This document shows, piece after piece, positions 1-9,082 of a DNA stretch of 37,872 nt. The notes beneath the pieces are model-generated. The model saw only the letters and a program-made list of their open reading frames with translations. It was not told the DNA's origin and did not search any database. Both the position numbers and the translations under genes were made by a program. The stretch is from Micrococcales bacterium (GTDB lineage Bacteria > Actinomycetota > Actinomycetes > S36-B12 > GCA-2699445). The stretch lies in assembly GCA_002699445.1 (NCBI GenBank), contig PAAU01000003.1:1-37872 (forward strand), in the 5' to 3' direction. Position 1 is the first letter of the stretch. The number at the start of each line of letters is the position of its first letter.

Positions 1-1121
1 GAGCCCTCGGCTCTCGCTGTGAATTCGGGTTCGAGAACTCCTGATACGAGATCGACTAAGAGTATTCGATATCGGTCTGATCGCATTGCGGTCAGTGCAT
101 GCTGGCGGGCGTCGATTATCTCCTCACCAAGAACTGATTGGACAGTTTCGCGAGCAAGCGCGCCTTCACGCGACTCCAACTCTTCGGTGCGTTCGTTGAG
201 TCGGTCGATCATTACTTCGGTATCCCGTACGTGACCGAGTTCCTTGGCGATCCAACCTAGTTCTGTCCGCAAATGTTTTGACCAATTTTTGTCGACTAAG
301 GGACTGAAGGCTTGTAGGCCACTGCGTAGACGACGTGCCGCGACACGCATTTGGTGGACCGAGTCGGGTAGATCTCGGCGAACCCGGACGTCTTGCATCA
401 GGAAACGGCGAGCGTGCCGAGCAAGGTGGGCCCGGATGGCGGCGGCGGCTGGGTCGTGGGGATAGATGCGTTGTGGTGCGGGGATATCGGGTGGATCGGC
501 CGCTCGCGGGCCTACTGCGGATGCGGCTTTTGATGAAGTGCCCGGAATGGCCTCAGCCGCGAGCAGCGCATCACAGACGTCCCGCATGAGTTTCCCATCT
601 GCGGCAGATGGAGTGAGAGCCTCGACTTCAATTTCCCGAAAGCGTGCCGCGATATTTTTTCCATCCATGATGGATACGAGATCGTCGACAATTTCCAATA
701 CGGCAGATCCCGACTCATCCTGGACGAGTAGCGGGTTCCGCTCTGTTCGTAATGTTGCCATCGGCATGAGCGGTTGGTCGCGAACTAAGGCAGTGAGCAG
801 ATCTGCCAGTTGCTCAGGGACGCGTCCGGCCTTTCCCGCAGATAGTGGCAGCTGCAATTCATCGCGAGCCCCATCATCTCGATCGTCTACGGGCAACTTA
901 AGATGCCAGCCCTCGTCAGGTCCTCCCTCGCGACGCCGCAAGGTGATCTTCCAGCGAAAAAGTCGGAGGTCCGCCGTGTCGTAGTAGACAGCGGTCATGT
1001 TTCGAGTCGGCTCTTCGGAGAGCCCGCCCATGCCAGCTATGTCTTGCAGTGCGGGCATTCGAAACATGGCATGAACTCGAAACTTACGTTCGATTTCGCG
1101 ATATGTGGTGGGTCCGTCCAT
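1..1121 (-). CDS. CYTH-CHAD domain polyphosphate-associated protein (3' end beyond window)
   Basis: The reverse-strand frame is open from an ATG at 1121 to the left edge, giving 373 visible residues and no stop, so the C-terminus is missing. The N-terminus reads YREIERKFRV, the CYTH (triphosphate tunnel) signature, followed by YYDTADLRLFRWKITLRRRE, the usual first CYTH strands. From about residue 215 a CHAD domain follows; its conserved basic helix HQMRVAARRLRS is clear, then the LGHVRDTEVM helix. CHAD domains bind polyphosphate in known family members, and CYTH domains act on or bind triphosphates. The gene starts 26 bp after the ppk stop on the same strand, so it is very likely co-transcribed with ppk and works with polyphosphate. 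Whether the CYTH part is catalytic cannot be judged here. Confidence 0.9.
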   Translation of the reverse strand, partial: MDGPTTYREIERKFRVHAMFRMPALQDIAGMGGLSEEPTRNMTAVYYDTADLRLFRWKITLRRREGGPDEGWHLKLPVDDRDDGARDELQLPLSAGKAGRVPEQLADLLTALVRDQPLMPMATLRTERNPLLVQDESGSAVLEIVDDLVSIMDGKNIAARFREIEVEALTPSAADGKLMRDVCDALLAAEAIPGTSSKAASAVGPRAADPPDIPAPQRIYPHDPAAAAIRAHLARHARRFLMQDVRVRRDLPDSVHQMRVAARRLRSGLQAFSPLVDKNWSKHLRTELGWIAKELGHVRDTEVMIDRLNERTEELESREGALARETVQSVLGEEIIDARQHALTAMRSDRYRILLVDLVSGVLEPEFTARAEG

Positions 1122-1147
1122 CGTGGTCGAGCGCTCCAGTTGGGACG

Positions 1148-3265
1148 CTACTTGCTCCGCTTCTTAGTGCTCTTTGACTGAATGAGGTAATCCTGCAGAT
1201 CAATTAGAGGGTCGCCAGCGGCATCTCGGCTGCTTCTGGTCCACGAGCCATCGGGATTGAGGTCCCATGCCGAAGTTCCAGAATCCATCGCGAGGTCGAA
1301 GAGTTTGCTCACTTCTTTTACATGCTCTTCGGTCGTTAGCTGCACCAAGGTTTCGACTCTTCGATCCAGATTTCGGTGCATCAGATCAGCGGATCCGATC
1401 CACGTCTCGGTTTCCCCACCGTTGAGGAATTCGTAGGCTCGAGAATGCTCGAGAAACTTACCCAAGATGCTTCGGACTCTGAAGTGTCCTTCTGAGTCCG
1501 GCAGGTCAGGTCGAGCCGCACAGATCCCTCGTACCCAAATATCGACAGGCACACCCTCCTCGGAAGCGCGGTAAAGCGCGTCGATAATGCGTTCATCGAC
1601 AATAGAGTTGCATTTGAAACGAATCCGGGCCGGTCGGCCCTGTCTCTTGTGCTCCACCTCTCGCTCGATTCGGTCTAACAATCCGCGTCGGATTGAGCGC
1701 GGCGCTACCAAAAGTCGATCGTAGGTAGTGTTCATCGAGTATCCGGAAAGGACGTTAAAGAGTCGGCTCACATCTTCACCAACAACTGGGTCGGTAGTGA
1801 GTAGACCAAAATCTTCGTAGAGTCGAGCAGTTTTCGGATGGTAGTTCCCGGTCCCAAGGTGGCAGTAGCGACGGAGTGTGTCCCCGTCATCTCGAACTAC
1901 CATGCTCAACTTGCAGTGAGTCTTCAGCCCAACGAGGCCGTAGACCACATGGACGCCTGCACGCTCTAGTTTTCTTCCCCACTTGATATTTGCCTGTTCA
2001 TCAAATCTCGCTTTGATCTCTACAAGTGCTAGCACCTGCTTGCCAGCCTCCGCAGCATCTACGAGTGCATCGATGATGGGTGAATCGCCGCTGGTTCGAT
2101 ACAGAGTCTGTTTGATAGCTAGAACCTTGGGATCCGCAGCCGCTTGCTCTAGGAACCGTAGGACCGAGGTGGAAAAAGAGTCGTACGGATGATGCAGTAG
2201 TACTTCTTTCTCCCGCATGGCATCAAGTACATCCGGCGGGGCGGCAGATTCCACCTGAGTGAGTTCTTTGCTGGTCTTGGGGACAAATGACGGCTCTTTG
2301 AGATCACCGCGGTCCAGGCCCACCAATCGCCATAAGCAGGTGAGGTCCAAGGGCCCTGGCAGCGTAACTACTTCTTCTTCACCAATTCCTAGTTCGCTGA
2401 CGAGGAGTTCAAGGACATGAGGATCGATAGATCTTTCAACCTCGAGGCGTACTGGCGGTCCGAATCGACGACGCATCAGTTCGCGTTCTAGCGCCTTCAG
2501 CAGGTTCTCAGCATCGTCCTCTTCAACTTCCAGATCCTCATTACGAGTCACTCGGAAAGCATGATGTTGCAGTACCTCCATCCCTGGAAACAGTTGATCG
2601 AGATGTTTCGCCATCACTGATTCGAGGGGTATGAACCGCTGCGGTGCTACTGAGACCAACCGTGGTAACAGCGGTGGTACTTTGACGCGTGCAAAAAGCT
2701 CGTTGCCAGTATCAGGGTTTCGCACCACAACGGCGAGGTTCAGTGACAGCCCGGAGATGTAGGGAAAAGGGTGAGACGGGTCAACCGCTAATGGGGTCAA
2801 AACCGGAAATACGCGAGTACTGAAGAAGCTATGCATTTCCTCGCGTTCTGGCTCAGTGAGATCGTCCCACTGCAGTAACTCGATTTCATTGCTCGCGAGT
2901 TCTGGGATGACGACCTTACGAAAGCAGTCGGCCTGCCGCTCCATTTGACCGCGAGAACGCTGCCAAATGGCTTCTAATACTTCATTCGGCAGAAGCCCGC
3001 TTGCGGCTCTTACCGCGATGCCGGTTGCGATTCGCCGTTTCAGCCCTGCCACCCGCACCATGAAGAACTCGTCGAGATTACTGGCAAAAATAGCCAAGAA
3101 TTTCGCTCTCTCCAGCAACGGCAGCCGATCGTCCTCCGCCAGTTGGAGGACCCGTTCATTGAACTCAAGCCAGGAAAGTTCCCGGTCTAAGAATCGATCG
3201 TCTGGGAGTGCGATGGTTTCAGATCCCGACTCTTCGTCTTCAACGATGTCGGTGGAAGCAGTCAT
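1148..3265 (-). CDS. ppk: Polyphosphate kinase 1 (RNA degradosome-type PPK1)
   Basis: This 705-aa protein is a full-length PPK1, which reversibly polymerises the gamma-phosphate of ATP into polyphosphate. The N-terminal domain carries [16 protein letters not shown] (about residues 25-40) and [15 protein letters not shown] (61-75). Both HxK-type motifs of the phospholipase-D-like catalytic half are present: GLKTHCK with His450, and FLEHSR with His607. Their spacing of 157 residues equals that of the two catalytic histidines of the E. coli enzyme (435 and 592). The [19 protein letters not shown] segment is intact. The ATG at 3265 begins 45 bp after the mshD stop; its ribosome site is weak. The CYTH-CHAD gene follows 26 bp downstream. 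No frameshift or missing domain is seen. Confidence 0.97.
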   Translation of the reverse strand: MTASTDIVEDEESGSETIALPDDRFLDRELSWLEFNERVLQLAEDDRLPLLERAKFLAIFASNLDEFFMVRVAGLKRRIATGIAVRAASGLLPNEVLEAIWQRSRGQMERQADCFRKVVIPELASNEIELLQWDDLTEPEREEMHSFFSTRVFPVLTPLAVDPSHPFPYISGLSLNLAVVVRNPDTGNELFARVKVPPLLPRLVSVAPQRFIPLESVMAKHLDQLFPGMEVLQHHAFRVTRNEDLEVEEDDAENLLKALERELMRRRFGPPVRLEVERSIDPHVLELLVSELGIGEEEVVTLPGPLDLTCLWRLVGLDRGDLKEPSFVPKTSKELTQVESAAPPDVLDAMREKEVLLHHPYDSFSTSVLRFLEQAAADPKVLAIKQTLYRTSGDSPIIDALVDAAEAGKQVLALVEIKARFDEQANIKWGRKLERAGVHVVYGLVGLKTHCKLSMVVRDDGDTLRRYCHLGTGNYHPKTARLYEDFGLLTTDPVVGEDVSRLFNVLSGYSMNTTYDRLLVAPRSIRRGLLDRIEREVEHKRQGRPARIRFKCNSIVDERIIDALYRASEEGVPVDIWVRGICAARPDLPDSEGHFRVRSILGKFLEHSRAYEFLNGGETETWIGSADLMHRNLDRRVETLVQLTTEEHVKEVSKLFDLAMDSGTSAWDLNPDGSWTRSSRDAAGDPLIDLQDYLIQSKSTKKRSK

Positions 3266-3310
3266 ACCCGAGATATTGCCACAGTAAGGCAGTCGGTTCC
3301 CGATGAATAA

Positions 3311-4189
3311 TCATCGTTTCCAGCCAAAGCAGCGGTCACTATCTCGATGCTCGAACCCTGACTTGGCATAGAAACTGGCAGCACGTGAGTTGCTGCTATC
3401 CACAAATAGGTGAGCCTGATGGGCCCCTTGTCGCTGGAGATACTCCAAACCAGCCAAGAGTAGAGGCTCGGAGATGCCGGATCCCCGGTACTCTTCCGCC
3501 GTCGCGATGAGGAAGACTTCCCCGGTTGCTGGAGTAGTTGTTGATCCACTAGTTTCCATTTTCGTCCAGTGAAATCCGGCTAGCTGGCCGTCGTAGTCGG
3601 CTACAAAAAAGCCGTTGGGATCGTACCAATCAGCGGTCAATCTGGTTTGCAGGTCGGCTGCCGTCCAAGATCCCTGATCGGGGAGAGACTCGAAGGCTTT
3701 TCGATTCAACTCCAGCCACGAAATATCGTCGATACCGGGTCGAAACAGTCGGAATCGAAATCCTGCTGGAGGCTGCGGAACGGTAATCGGATCGGTGAGG
3801 TCCCTGGACATCAGCCACAGTTCGCGTTCCTTTTCCAGGCCGTTCGCTTCAGCTGCGGTGCGTCCGGAGGATTTGTCTCCGTGAGTCCAGAGCCTACCCG
3901 TTGGCATGCGGTCGCAGACGAGATCAAGTAGTTCAATTCCGGCCGAAAGATTTGTTGGATCGGCTACAAGCTCAAGGTCTATCCCGCCTCGTCTTGGTGC
4001 CGCTACGGCATACGCTTGAGTCGGAGGATCGCACCAGAGCCAGTTCACCTCATCGCTGAGCGTGCGGAGGGCAGAGCGCATTCGATCACCGAGCGGCCGC
4101 CGTCCGCTAAATTGTTGTTCTGCATCCATTACTCGGGCTATTTCCAGCGGGGGCCGACTCCCGGGGACACGATGTAAGTCTTGGGTCAT
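3311..4189 (-). CDS. mshD: Mycothiol synthase (double GNAT acetyltransferase)
   Basis: This 292-aa protein matches mycothiol synthase, which acetylates Cys-GlcN-Ins with acetyl-CoA in the last step of mycothiol synthesis. It has the expected two-GNAT layout: a degenerate N-terminal half ending in LWTHGDKSS, and an active C-terminal half with FFVADYDGQLAGFHWTKM, then GEVFLIATAEEYRGSGIS as the acetyl-CoA loop, and AHLFVDSSNSRAASFYAKSGF. The loop reads RGSGIS where the family usually has a glycine at the last position. The open frame runs upstream to 4663, but that stretch is antisense to glnR coding sense only by frame. The chosen ATG at 4189 gives MTQDLHRVPG and sits one base after the glnR stop (TGA-T-ATG), implying translational coupling. 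The same glnR-mshD pair is known in mycobacteria. Confidence 0.9.
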   Translation of the reverse strand: MTQDLHRVPGSRPPLEIARVMDAEQQFSGRRPLGDRMRSALRTLSDEVNWLWCDPPTQAYAVAAPRRGGIDLELVADPTNLSAGIELLDLVCDRMPTGRLWTHGDKSSGRTAAEANGLEKERELWLMSRDLTDPITVPQPPAGFRFRLFRPGIDDISWLELNRKAFESLPDQGSWTAADLQTRLTADWYDPNGFFVADYDGQLAGFHWTKMETSGSTTTPATGEVFLIATAEEYRGSGISEPLLLAGLEYLQRQGAHQAHLFVDSSNSRAASFYAKSGFEHRDSDRCFGWKR

Positions 4190-4190
4190 A

Positions 4191-4901
4191 TCAACTTGTG
4201 GTTTGCGGTTCCGAAGATTCTGCTGCATCGGGAACAAACCGGTAGCCAACGTTGCGTACTGTGCCGATGAGCGCTTCGTATTCGAGGCCAAGCTTTGCTC
4301 GCAAGCGTCGCACATGAACGTCGACGGTTCTGGTACCGCCGTAGTAGTCGTAGCCCCATACTTCTTGCAGTAACTGGGCTCGCGTGAATACCCGCCCTGA
4401 GTTGCTGGCCAGATAACGTAGCAGTTCGAACTCCTTGAACGTGAGGTCGAGTTGGTCACCCGCCAGAACAGCCGTGTACGCGGATTCATCGATAAGTAAC
4501 GCGCCTCGCCTGATTTGATCTGGCGAGTCTTCATCATCGGAAGCTGACTCGCTGGCCGAACGTGCCTCACACACCCGTAACCGCGCTTCGATCTCGGCTG
4601 GGCCGCAGGTCTCGAGCAAAAAGTCGTCAGCGCCCCAATCCGACTGAATCGCAGCCAGCCCACCTTCGGTAATGATCAGCACTAGTGGGACAGTCACTCC
4701 GGTAGCCCGAATAAACCGTGTGAGTGAGCGTGCCTGCGGGAGTGATTGCCGACCATCTACCAGGATCGCGTCATGGGGCGGTGCATCTAGGAGGATCGAG
4801 CCTTCAGCTGGCAGAACACGCAGCGTGTGGGTGAGTAGCTCTATCGCGGGCAGCACGTTTGCAGCCGGGCCTGGCTGGGATGTGAGGAGTAGTAGCCTCA
4901 T
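4191..4901 (-). CDS. glnR: GlnR-type orphan OmpR-family response regulator
   Basis: The 236-aa protein has an atypical receiver domain (about 1-120) and an OmpR-type winged helix (about 140-230). The receiver keeps one aspartate at the phosphoacceptor position (Asp49 in [10 protein letters not shown]) but lacks the acidic pair that normally ends the first strand (it reads LLLLTSQ). That is the pattern of GlnR, the actinobacterial global nitrogen regulator, which is not controlled by a classic kinase. The stretches [39 protein letters not shown] and [11 protein letters not shown] also fit GlnR. The winged helix has [15 protein letters not shown] and the recognition helix [15 protein letters not shown]. 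The ATG at 4901 is chosen because GGGAGG lies just upstream and longer versions read through the divergent hydrolase start. No sensor kinase is adjacent. Confidence 0.85.
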   Translation of the reverse strand: MRLLLLTSQPGPAANVLPAIELLTHTLRVLPAEGSILLDAPPHDAILVDGRQSLPQARSLTRFIRATGVTVPLVLIITEGGLAAIQSDWGADDFLLETCGPAEIEARLRVCEARSASESASDDEDSPDQIRRGALLIDESAYTAVLAGDQLDLTFKEFELLRYLASNSGRVFTRAQLLQEVWGYDYYGGTRTVDVHVRRLRAKLGLEYEALIGTVRNVGYRFVPDAAESSEPQTTS

Positions 4902-4941
4902 CCGCCCTCCCTGGGTGCCAATGATGGAAGAATAGCCGACC

Positions 4942-5772
4942 ATGTCCACTGGTGAGCCAAAGCGAACGGTCCGACGGAGTTTGCTCACTGATGACGGTGA
5001 GCGAATTGCCGCACAGTTACTCCAGCCGACAGCAGCTGGCACTCAACCGCCTGAAGTCGGCGCAATCGTCGTTCACGGATTCTCTGGCTCGGTTGATAAG
5101 CCGATCAACTACCGAGTTATTGAGCGACTTTCTCGAAGTATTCCCGTGATTGCTTTTGATATGCGTGGTCATGGCGCCAGCTCGGGCGAATGCACCCTCG
5201 GTGATCGTGAGGTGAACGATGTCGCAGCCGCTGTGAGTTGGGCTCGGTCTCGTGGATGGTCTCGGATTGTGGTTGTTGGGTTCTCGATGGGCGCCGCGGT
5301 CGTAGTCAGATATGCCGGTACCGTAGGCGGCGTCGCGGGAGTAGTGTCCGTCAGTGGTCCAGCCTTTTGGAATTACCGCGGTACTCGGGTTATGCGTCGG
5401 CTGCACTTTGGCGTGGAAAATCCTATGGGACGACAGTTCGTGCGACGAGTGATGAAGACCCGAGTAATCGAACCGCCATGGCCGAAGCCGTGGCCGGTGT
5501 CACCTTTCCAGGCCGCTGCAGAGATCGCACCGACTCCGTTTTTGGTAGTTCATGGGACGGAAGACCAGTACTTTCCATTGGAGCATCCTCGGGGGCTGAT
5601 CCATTCAGCGGAACGAGGTGCAGTGGCTCGCCAGGTCCCGAACTATGAGCCGCAACTGTGGTTGCGTGACTTTGGTCATGCTGAGGCCACGATTTCGGAC
5701 GGACTGCTAGATGCTATTTCGGGCTGGTGTCTTAGCTGTGCAGTTCCTGCTCCAGTTCGTCCATCGCATTGA
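4942..5772 (+). CDS. Alpha/beta hydrolase, serine-hydrolase type
   Basis: The 276-aa protein has the alpha/beta-hydrolase fold: the oxyanion-region HGFSGS near residue 46, FDMRGHGAS, the nucleophile elbow GFSMG, the acid region [11 protein letters not shown] and the catalytic histidine region RDFGHAE. The triad is therefore complete. There is no signal peptide, so it is probably cytoplasmic; the substrate cannot be predicted and could be an ester, lipid or small metabolite. It is divergent from glnR with only 40 bp between the two starts, so the promoters must overlap the coding starts or be very compact. Its 3' end overlaps the 3' end of the convergent FUSC gene by about 41 bp. Confidence 0.88.
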   Translation: MSTGEPKRTVRRSLLTDDGERIAAQLLQPTAAGTQPPEVGAIVVHGFSGSVDKPINYRVIERLSRSIPVIAFDMRGHGASSGECTLGDREVNDVAAAVSWARSRGWSRIVVVGFSMGAAVVVRYAGTVGGVAGVVSVSGPAFWNYRGTRVMRRLHFGVENPMGRQFVRRVMKTRVIEPPWPKPWPVSPFQAAAEIAPTPFLVVHGTEDQYFPLEHPRGLIHSAERGAVARQVPNYEPQLWLRDFGHAEATISDGLLDAISGWCLSCAVPAPVRPSH

Positions 5773-7957
5773 TAACGATCTGGGTCAAGTCGGACATCCA
5801 CACCAGTAAGGCCGGTCGAGGATCGGGTCCAGTCCCAAGCCATGGATCAGGGTTGATGAGCCATTCTTCCGTAGCCTTGCGGAACCTGAGGAGCGTCTGG
5901 CTCTTATCGACCGGTGGGGAAACATCCGGTTGTTTATTGGTATCCGGGTGTGACAGCAGACCGGCAACTCGGTGAACTCTATTGCGCAAGGCCTCCGCTT
6001 CGGCCCGCAATGGAGTTATCAGCGGCGTTGGGATAACGCTCATTTGCTGCTGAGCTTCAGAAGCCAGCAGAAGTGAGGCCGTTCGAAGCAAGCGAGCGCT
6101 TATCTCCATCGTCTGCGTCGCCCAAAGCGCCGTCCGCCATCGGTCGATTGGGGTCTCGCCCGGTGTTCGCTGAGAGACGGCGAGATCGAGACTATCCCGC
6201 GCACGTGAGTTGAACTTGCTTGCGTTCTGCTGACTGAGGTCCAACGTTTCAGGCTCGATGCGGCCGTCTGAGAGGTAGGTTAAGGTCATCGCGAGATGTT
6301 CGGCTGAGGTCGTCAGGGCTTCGACGCAGCGCCGGTCGAGCATTCCCGATATTCCGCGAGGCCAAAGCAGCACGCTCACTATCAGACCGATCACGAGTCC
6401 GATAGCGACATCCTCCAGGCGGACTTCTGCTGTGGTCCAGGTCGTCGGATACAGCAGTGAAAACAAAACAATGACGGCGATGGTGAAAGCCGCCTGCCCG
6501 GTGAGAAGAGAAAAAGTGGACGGGGTGAACGCGGCAAAGAACAAGCACAGTGGAAGCAGAATCCACCAAATAGTGGTGTTGTCGCCGATAGTCAGGATCA
6601 GCGCGGCGCTGATGATAGCCCCGGCGGCAGTGCCGATCAGAGCTTGCAGAGCAGACCTTCCGGTACCAGAGGCATCGAAGCGAAGTCCCACCAAAGTTCC
6701 CAACACAATCCAAAAGCTGTGTTCTGGAGCTAGCGAGTTGGCAACAGCCACGCTGGCAGCAAGAGCGGTCGCGGTCCGAATCGCAAGGCGTAGCCACGGT
6801 GAATCTAACGAGAGTTGTGTGCGCAGTCGCTCGTACCAGGCCGGCTGATCTTGGCGGGCGACTGGCTCGAGGATTGGGTCTTGGACATCGGGTTCGGAAT
6901 CAAATCCGGCCATCTCGGCGTGGACAGAAATCAGACGTAGTGGTGAACAATCATCGAGGTGCGCAATTAGCTCAGCCGGTTCTAGCTCTCCTCGACGGGA
7001 AGCGACCCACATGTTGACCTCGTCGAGATGCTCGCGGCGACTGTTGAGCAGAGCCTGGGTGCTCAACGGATCGGCATTGGACGGGCTGTCGTCAATCAGG
7101 CTCGCGATCGAATCCAGTTGGGTTGCACTGACATCCGCCAACTGCCGGTTGGCGGAAATCAGCGAAGGCTCGGGTGACGCATCCGGTGGGGTACGGTTTT
7201 GCCAGCCCTCGTGATCTGCAATCCGTTCGGCACACCGTACTCGTTGACCAAGGTGGGAGTCGGGTGAGGCTAAGCCCGATGGTCGTTGCAGATTGCCCTC
7301 GTAATCTTGCCGGACCTTGTCGAGCGCAACCAAGGACTTACGCACAGCTGCCTGCTCTGCAGGCCCCTCTCGCCCATCGTTCTGAATCCATCTACTTCGA
7401 AGCATCGCCGCGAATTCGCGATAGGACTCTGCCAACTGCCGGTTAATCTCACGGAAGGGGTACGACGGCAGCAAGACGAGGGCAGCTACTGTGGCGACCA
7501 CTCCTCCTATAATCCAGGCAAGCAAGGTCTCGGCCAGCAGTTGCGGTTCCGCAGAAGTTAGTGCCAGCACAGCAGCAAGGAGAAGTACGTTCTGCGCAGC
7601 TGCCAGATAACCGCGCAGCATTGCGAGCATACTCACGATCAGACCAACTACTGCCATGAGTATTACGGCCGGCAAGATCGTTTGACTGAAGGGAACACAC
7701 GCCGCAAGGATTACTAGCCCAAAGACCAGCGTGAAAAGGTATGCGGCGCCCCGTTTTTTCCAGGGCCCGGCGAAGTTTCCGAACAGCAATAACGCGAGGC
7801 AGGCGAACACACCGAATAGGGCCGTCTCTGCGACCGCAGATATCTGTTGAAGGATCAGGATTGCGATAGGGACCGCCACAGCGACCCGGATCGCACGCCG
7901 CAGCGCGATGAGGTCGGGATCGCGCTGCCGCAAGAGCTGCAACAGCATGAGAATCAC
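5732..7957 (-). CDS. FUSC-family membrane transporter (aromatic acid exporter-like)
   Basis: This 741-aa membrane protein shows the duplicated FUSC layout. A first hydrophobic bundle occupies roughly residues 24-165, a soluble charged region follows (about 170-390), then a second bundle (about 395-535) and a C-terminal soluble helical region. The second bundle has the typical FUSC stretch SLAPEHSFWIVLGTLVGLRFDASGTG, written here in two overlapping parts: SLAPEHSFWIVLGTLVG and LRFDASGTGRSALQ. FUSC proteins are linked to export of aromatic acids and fusaric acid, but the substrate here is unknown. The start is GTG at 7957 or ATG at 7948; neither has a clear ribosome site. It is convergent with and overlaps the hydrolase. 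Confidence 0.82.
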   Translation of the reverse strand: MILMLLQLLRQRDPDLIALRRAIRVAVAVPIAILILQQISAVAETALFGVFACLALLLFGNFAGPWKKRGAAYLFTLVFGLVILAACVPFSQTILPAVILMAVVGLIVSMLAMLRGYLAAAQNVLLLAAVLALTSAEPQLLAETLLAWIIGGVVATVAALVLLPSYPFREINRQLAESYREFAAMLRSRWIQNDGREGPAEQAAVRKSLVALDKVRQDYEGNLQRPSGLASPDSHLGQRVRCAERIADHEGWQNRTPPDASPEPSLISANRQLADVSATQLDSIASLIDDSPSNADPLSTQALLNSRREHLDEVNMWVASRRGELEPAELIAHLDDCSPLRLISVHAEMAGFDSEPDVQDPILEPVARQDQPAWYERLRTQLSLDSPWLRLAIRTATALAASVAVANSLAPEHSFWIVLGTLVGLRFDASGTGRSALQALIGTAAGAIISAALILTIGDNTTIWWILLPLCLFFAAFTPSTFSLLTGQAAFTIAVIVLFSLLYPTTWTTAEVRLEDVAIGLVIGLIVSVLLWPRGISGMLDRRCVEALTTSAEHLAMTLTYLSDGRIEPETLDLSQQNASKFNSRARDSLDLAVSQRTPGETPIDRWRTALWATQTMEISARLLRTASLLLASEAQQQMSVIPTPLITPLRAEAEALRNRVHRVAGLLSHPDTNKQPDVSPPVDKSQTLLRFRKATEEWLINPDPWLGTGPDPRPALLVWMSDLTQIVINAMDELEQELHS

Positions 7958-8071
7958 TTTAGTAAATTAAGGAGTAACGGGAAGTATTTTGTTCGGTAAT
8001 CCGTTGGCAACAGCATCTACCTTAGTTTTTAACCCGGCGTAAGATGATCAGGTACTTGATGTTGAGGAGCC

Positions 8072-8542
8072 ATGGTGAACTCGTTGTGGCTCCTCGTCGT
8101 CGTAGTTTCGGTCGCTATCGGATTCGGACTTTGGCGGAAGTGGAGTGATGGGCGTATGCGTGACGACTCCACGTCGCTGGAAATAATCGCGTCGCGGCTC
8201 CCCGCTGAGTCGACGGATGGAGTCGAGCAGGAACAGTTGAAGGTCGACCCAACCGATCTTGGCCTCACCCTCGGCCCGAGGGCGACGTTGCTGCAGTTCT
8301 CGTCAGCTTTTTGCCAACCGTGTCGATCCGCTCGCCTGCTACTCACAAGTCTCGCTGAGGATCTCCCGGGGGTCACCTTCGCCGAGCTTGATGCAGAAGA
8401 CCACATCGATTTGGTCCGGTCTTTGCAGATCCGTAGGACTCCGACCATCCTCCTGTTGGACTCGTCGGGAAATATCCGTAAGCGAGCCGTGGGCCTACCT
8501 CGTAAATCCGAGGTTGTTGCTGCGCTCGCGAATGTGGTGTGA
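8072..8542 (+). CDS. Membrane-anchored thioredoxin-like protein (ThiX/TlpA-like)
   Basis: The 156-aa protein starts with one transmembrane helix (about 3-20, LWLLVVVVSVAIGFGL), then a linker and a thioredoxin domain from about residue 60. The redox motif is CQPC at 81-84 within LLQFSSAFCQPCRSA, and the cis-proline loop is RRTPTILLLD. With the single N-terminal anchor the domain probably faces outside the membrane. GAGGAG lies just before the ATG. The DUF4395 gene follows 27 bp downstream. In mycobacteria a thioredoxin of this type lies beside glnR, which supports the same assignment, but the partner protein is not known. Confidence 0.88.
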   Translation: MVNSLWLLVVVVSVAIGFGLWRKWSDGRMRDDSTSLEIIASRLPAESTDGVEQEQLKVDPTDLGLTLGPRATLLQFSSAFCQPCRSARLLLTSLAEDLPGVTFAELDAEDHIDLVRSLQIRRTPTILLLDSSGNIRKRAVGLPRKSEVVAALANVV

Positions 8543-8569
8543 CACTAAGATCATCGAAAGGAATAGTTC

Positions 8570-9076
8570 ATGGGTACGGCCAGAAAAATATCTGGAAGTC
8601 GCGCGGTGAGCGCGGCTGCGGGATCGAGTGACGGGAAAGTCGATCCCAGAGGGCCAAGGTTCAGTGCCGCAATCACATCGGTAGTTCTCGCGGCGGCATT
8701 GATATCCATCCCGGGCGATAGTTCGGCATCATTGCTAGTGCCAATAGTTCTGCTGGCCTTCCAGGCAATGGTTTTTGGTGCCGCGGCATTGTTCGGCTTG
8801 CAGGCACAGCTTTACGGCCGGGTATTCCGCACTCTGGTAGTCCCTCGGTTGGGTCCTCCAGCTGAGTGGGAAGAGGAGGCGCCGCCTAGATTTTCGCAAC
8901 TCGTCGGTTTGGTGTTCGTGTTGGTGGCACTAGTCGGTTTGGGGTTCGGACTCATGTGGGTGGCTCAGATCGCTGTTGGGTTCGCTCTAACAGCTGCCCT
9001 ATTAAATGCAGTCTTCAACTATTGCCTGGGCTGTGAAATGTATCTTCTCGCGGCTCGATTGCGCATCCGGACCTAA
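8570..9076 (+). CDS. DUF4395 integral membrane protein
   Basis: The 168-aa protein has the DUF4395 opening VDPRGPRFSAAITSVVL (from about residue 25) and the family's closing cysteine motif NYCLGCEMY near residue 150, with about four membrane helices between. DUF4395 genes typically sit beside thioredoxin-like and sulfurtransferase genes in actinobacteria, and this copy directly follows the thioredoxin gene with GAAAGG as ribosome site. The two cysteines near the membrane could exchange electrons with the CQPC thioredoxin, but this is inference. The sulfurtransferase and DUF1416 genes often found next to the pair are absent here; a convergent aquaporin gene follows instead. Confidence 0.85.
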   Translation: MGTARKISGSRAVSAAAGSSDGKVDPRGPRFSAAITSVVLAAALISIPGDSSASLLVPIVLLAFQAMVFGAAALFGLQAQLYGRVFRTLVVPRLGPPAEWEEEAPPRFSQLVGLVFVLVALVGLGFGLMWVAQIAVGFALTAALLNAVFNYCLGCEMYLLAARLRIRT

Positions 9077-9082
9077 CGTCAC

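Noticed and set aside
4190-4663. Upstream extension of the mshD frame
   Set aside because: It lies fully inside glnR in another frame, lacks GNAT features, and the ATG at 4189 is coupled to the glnR stop.
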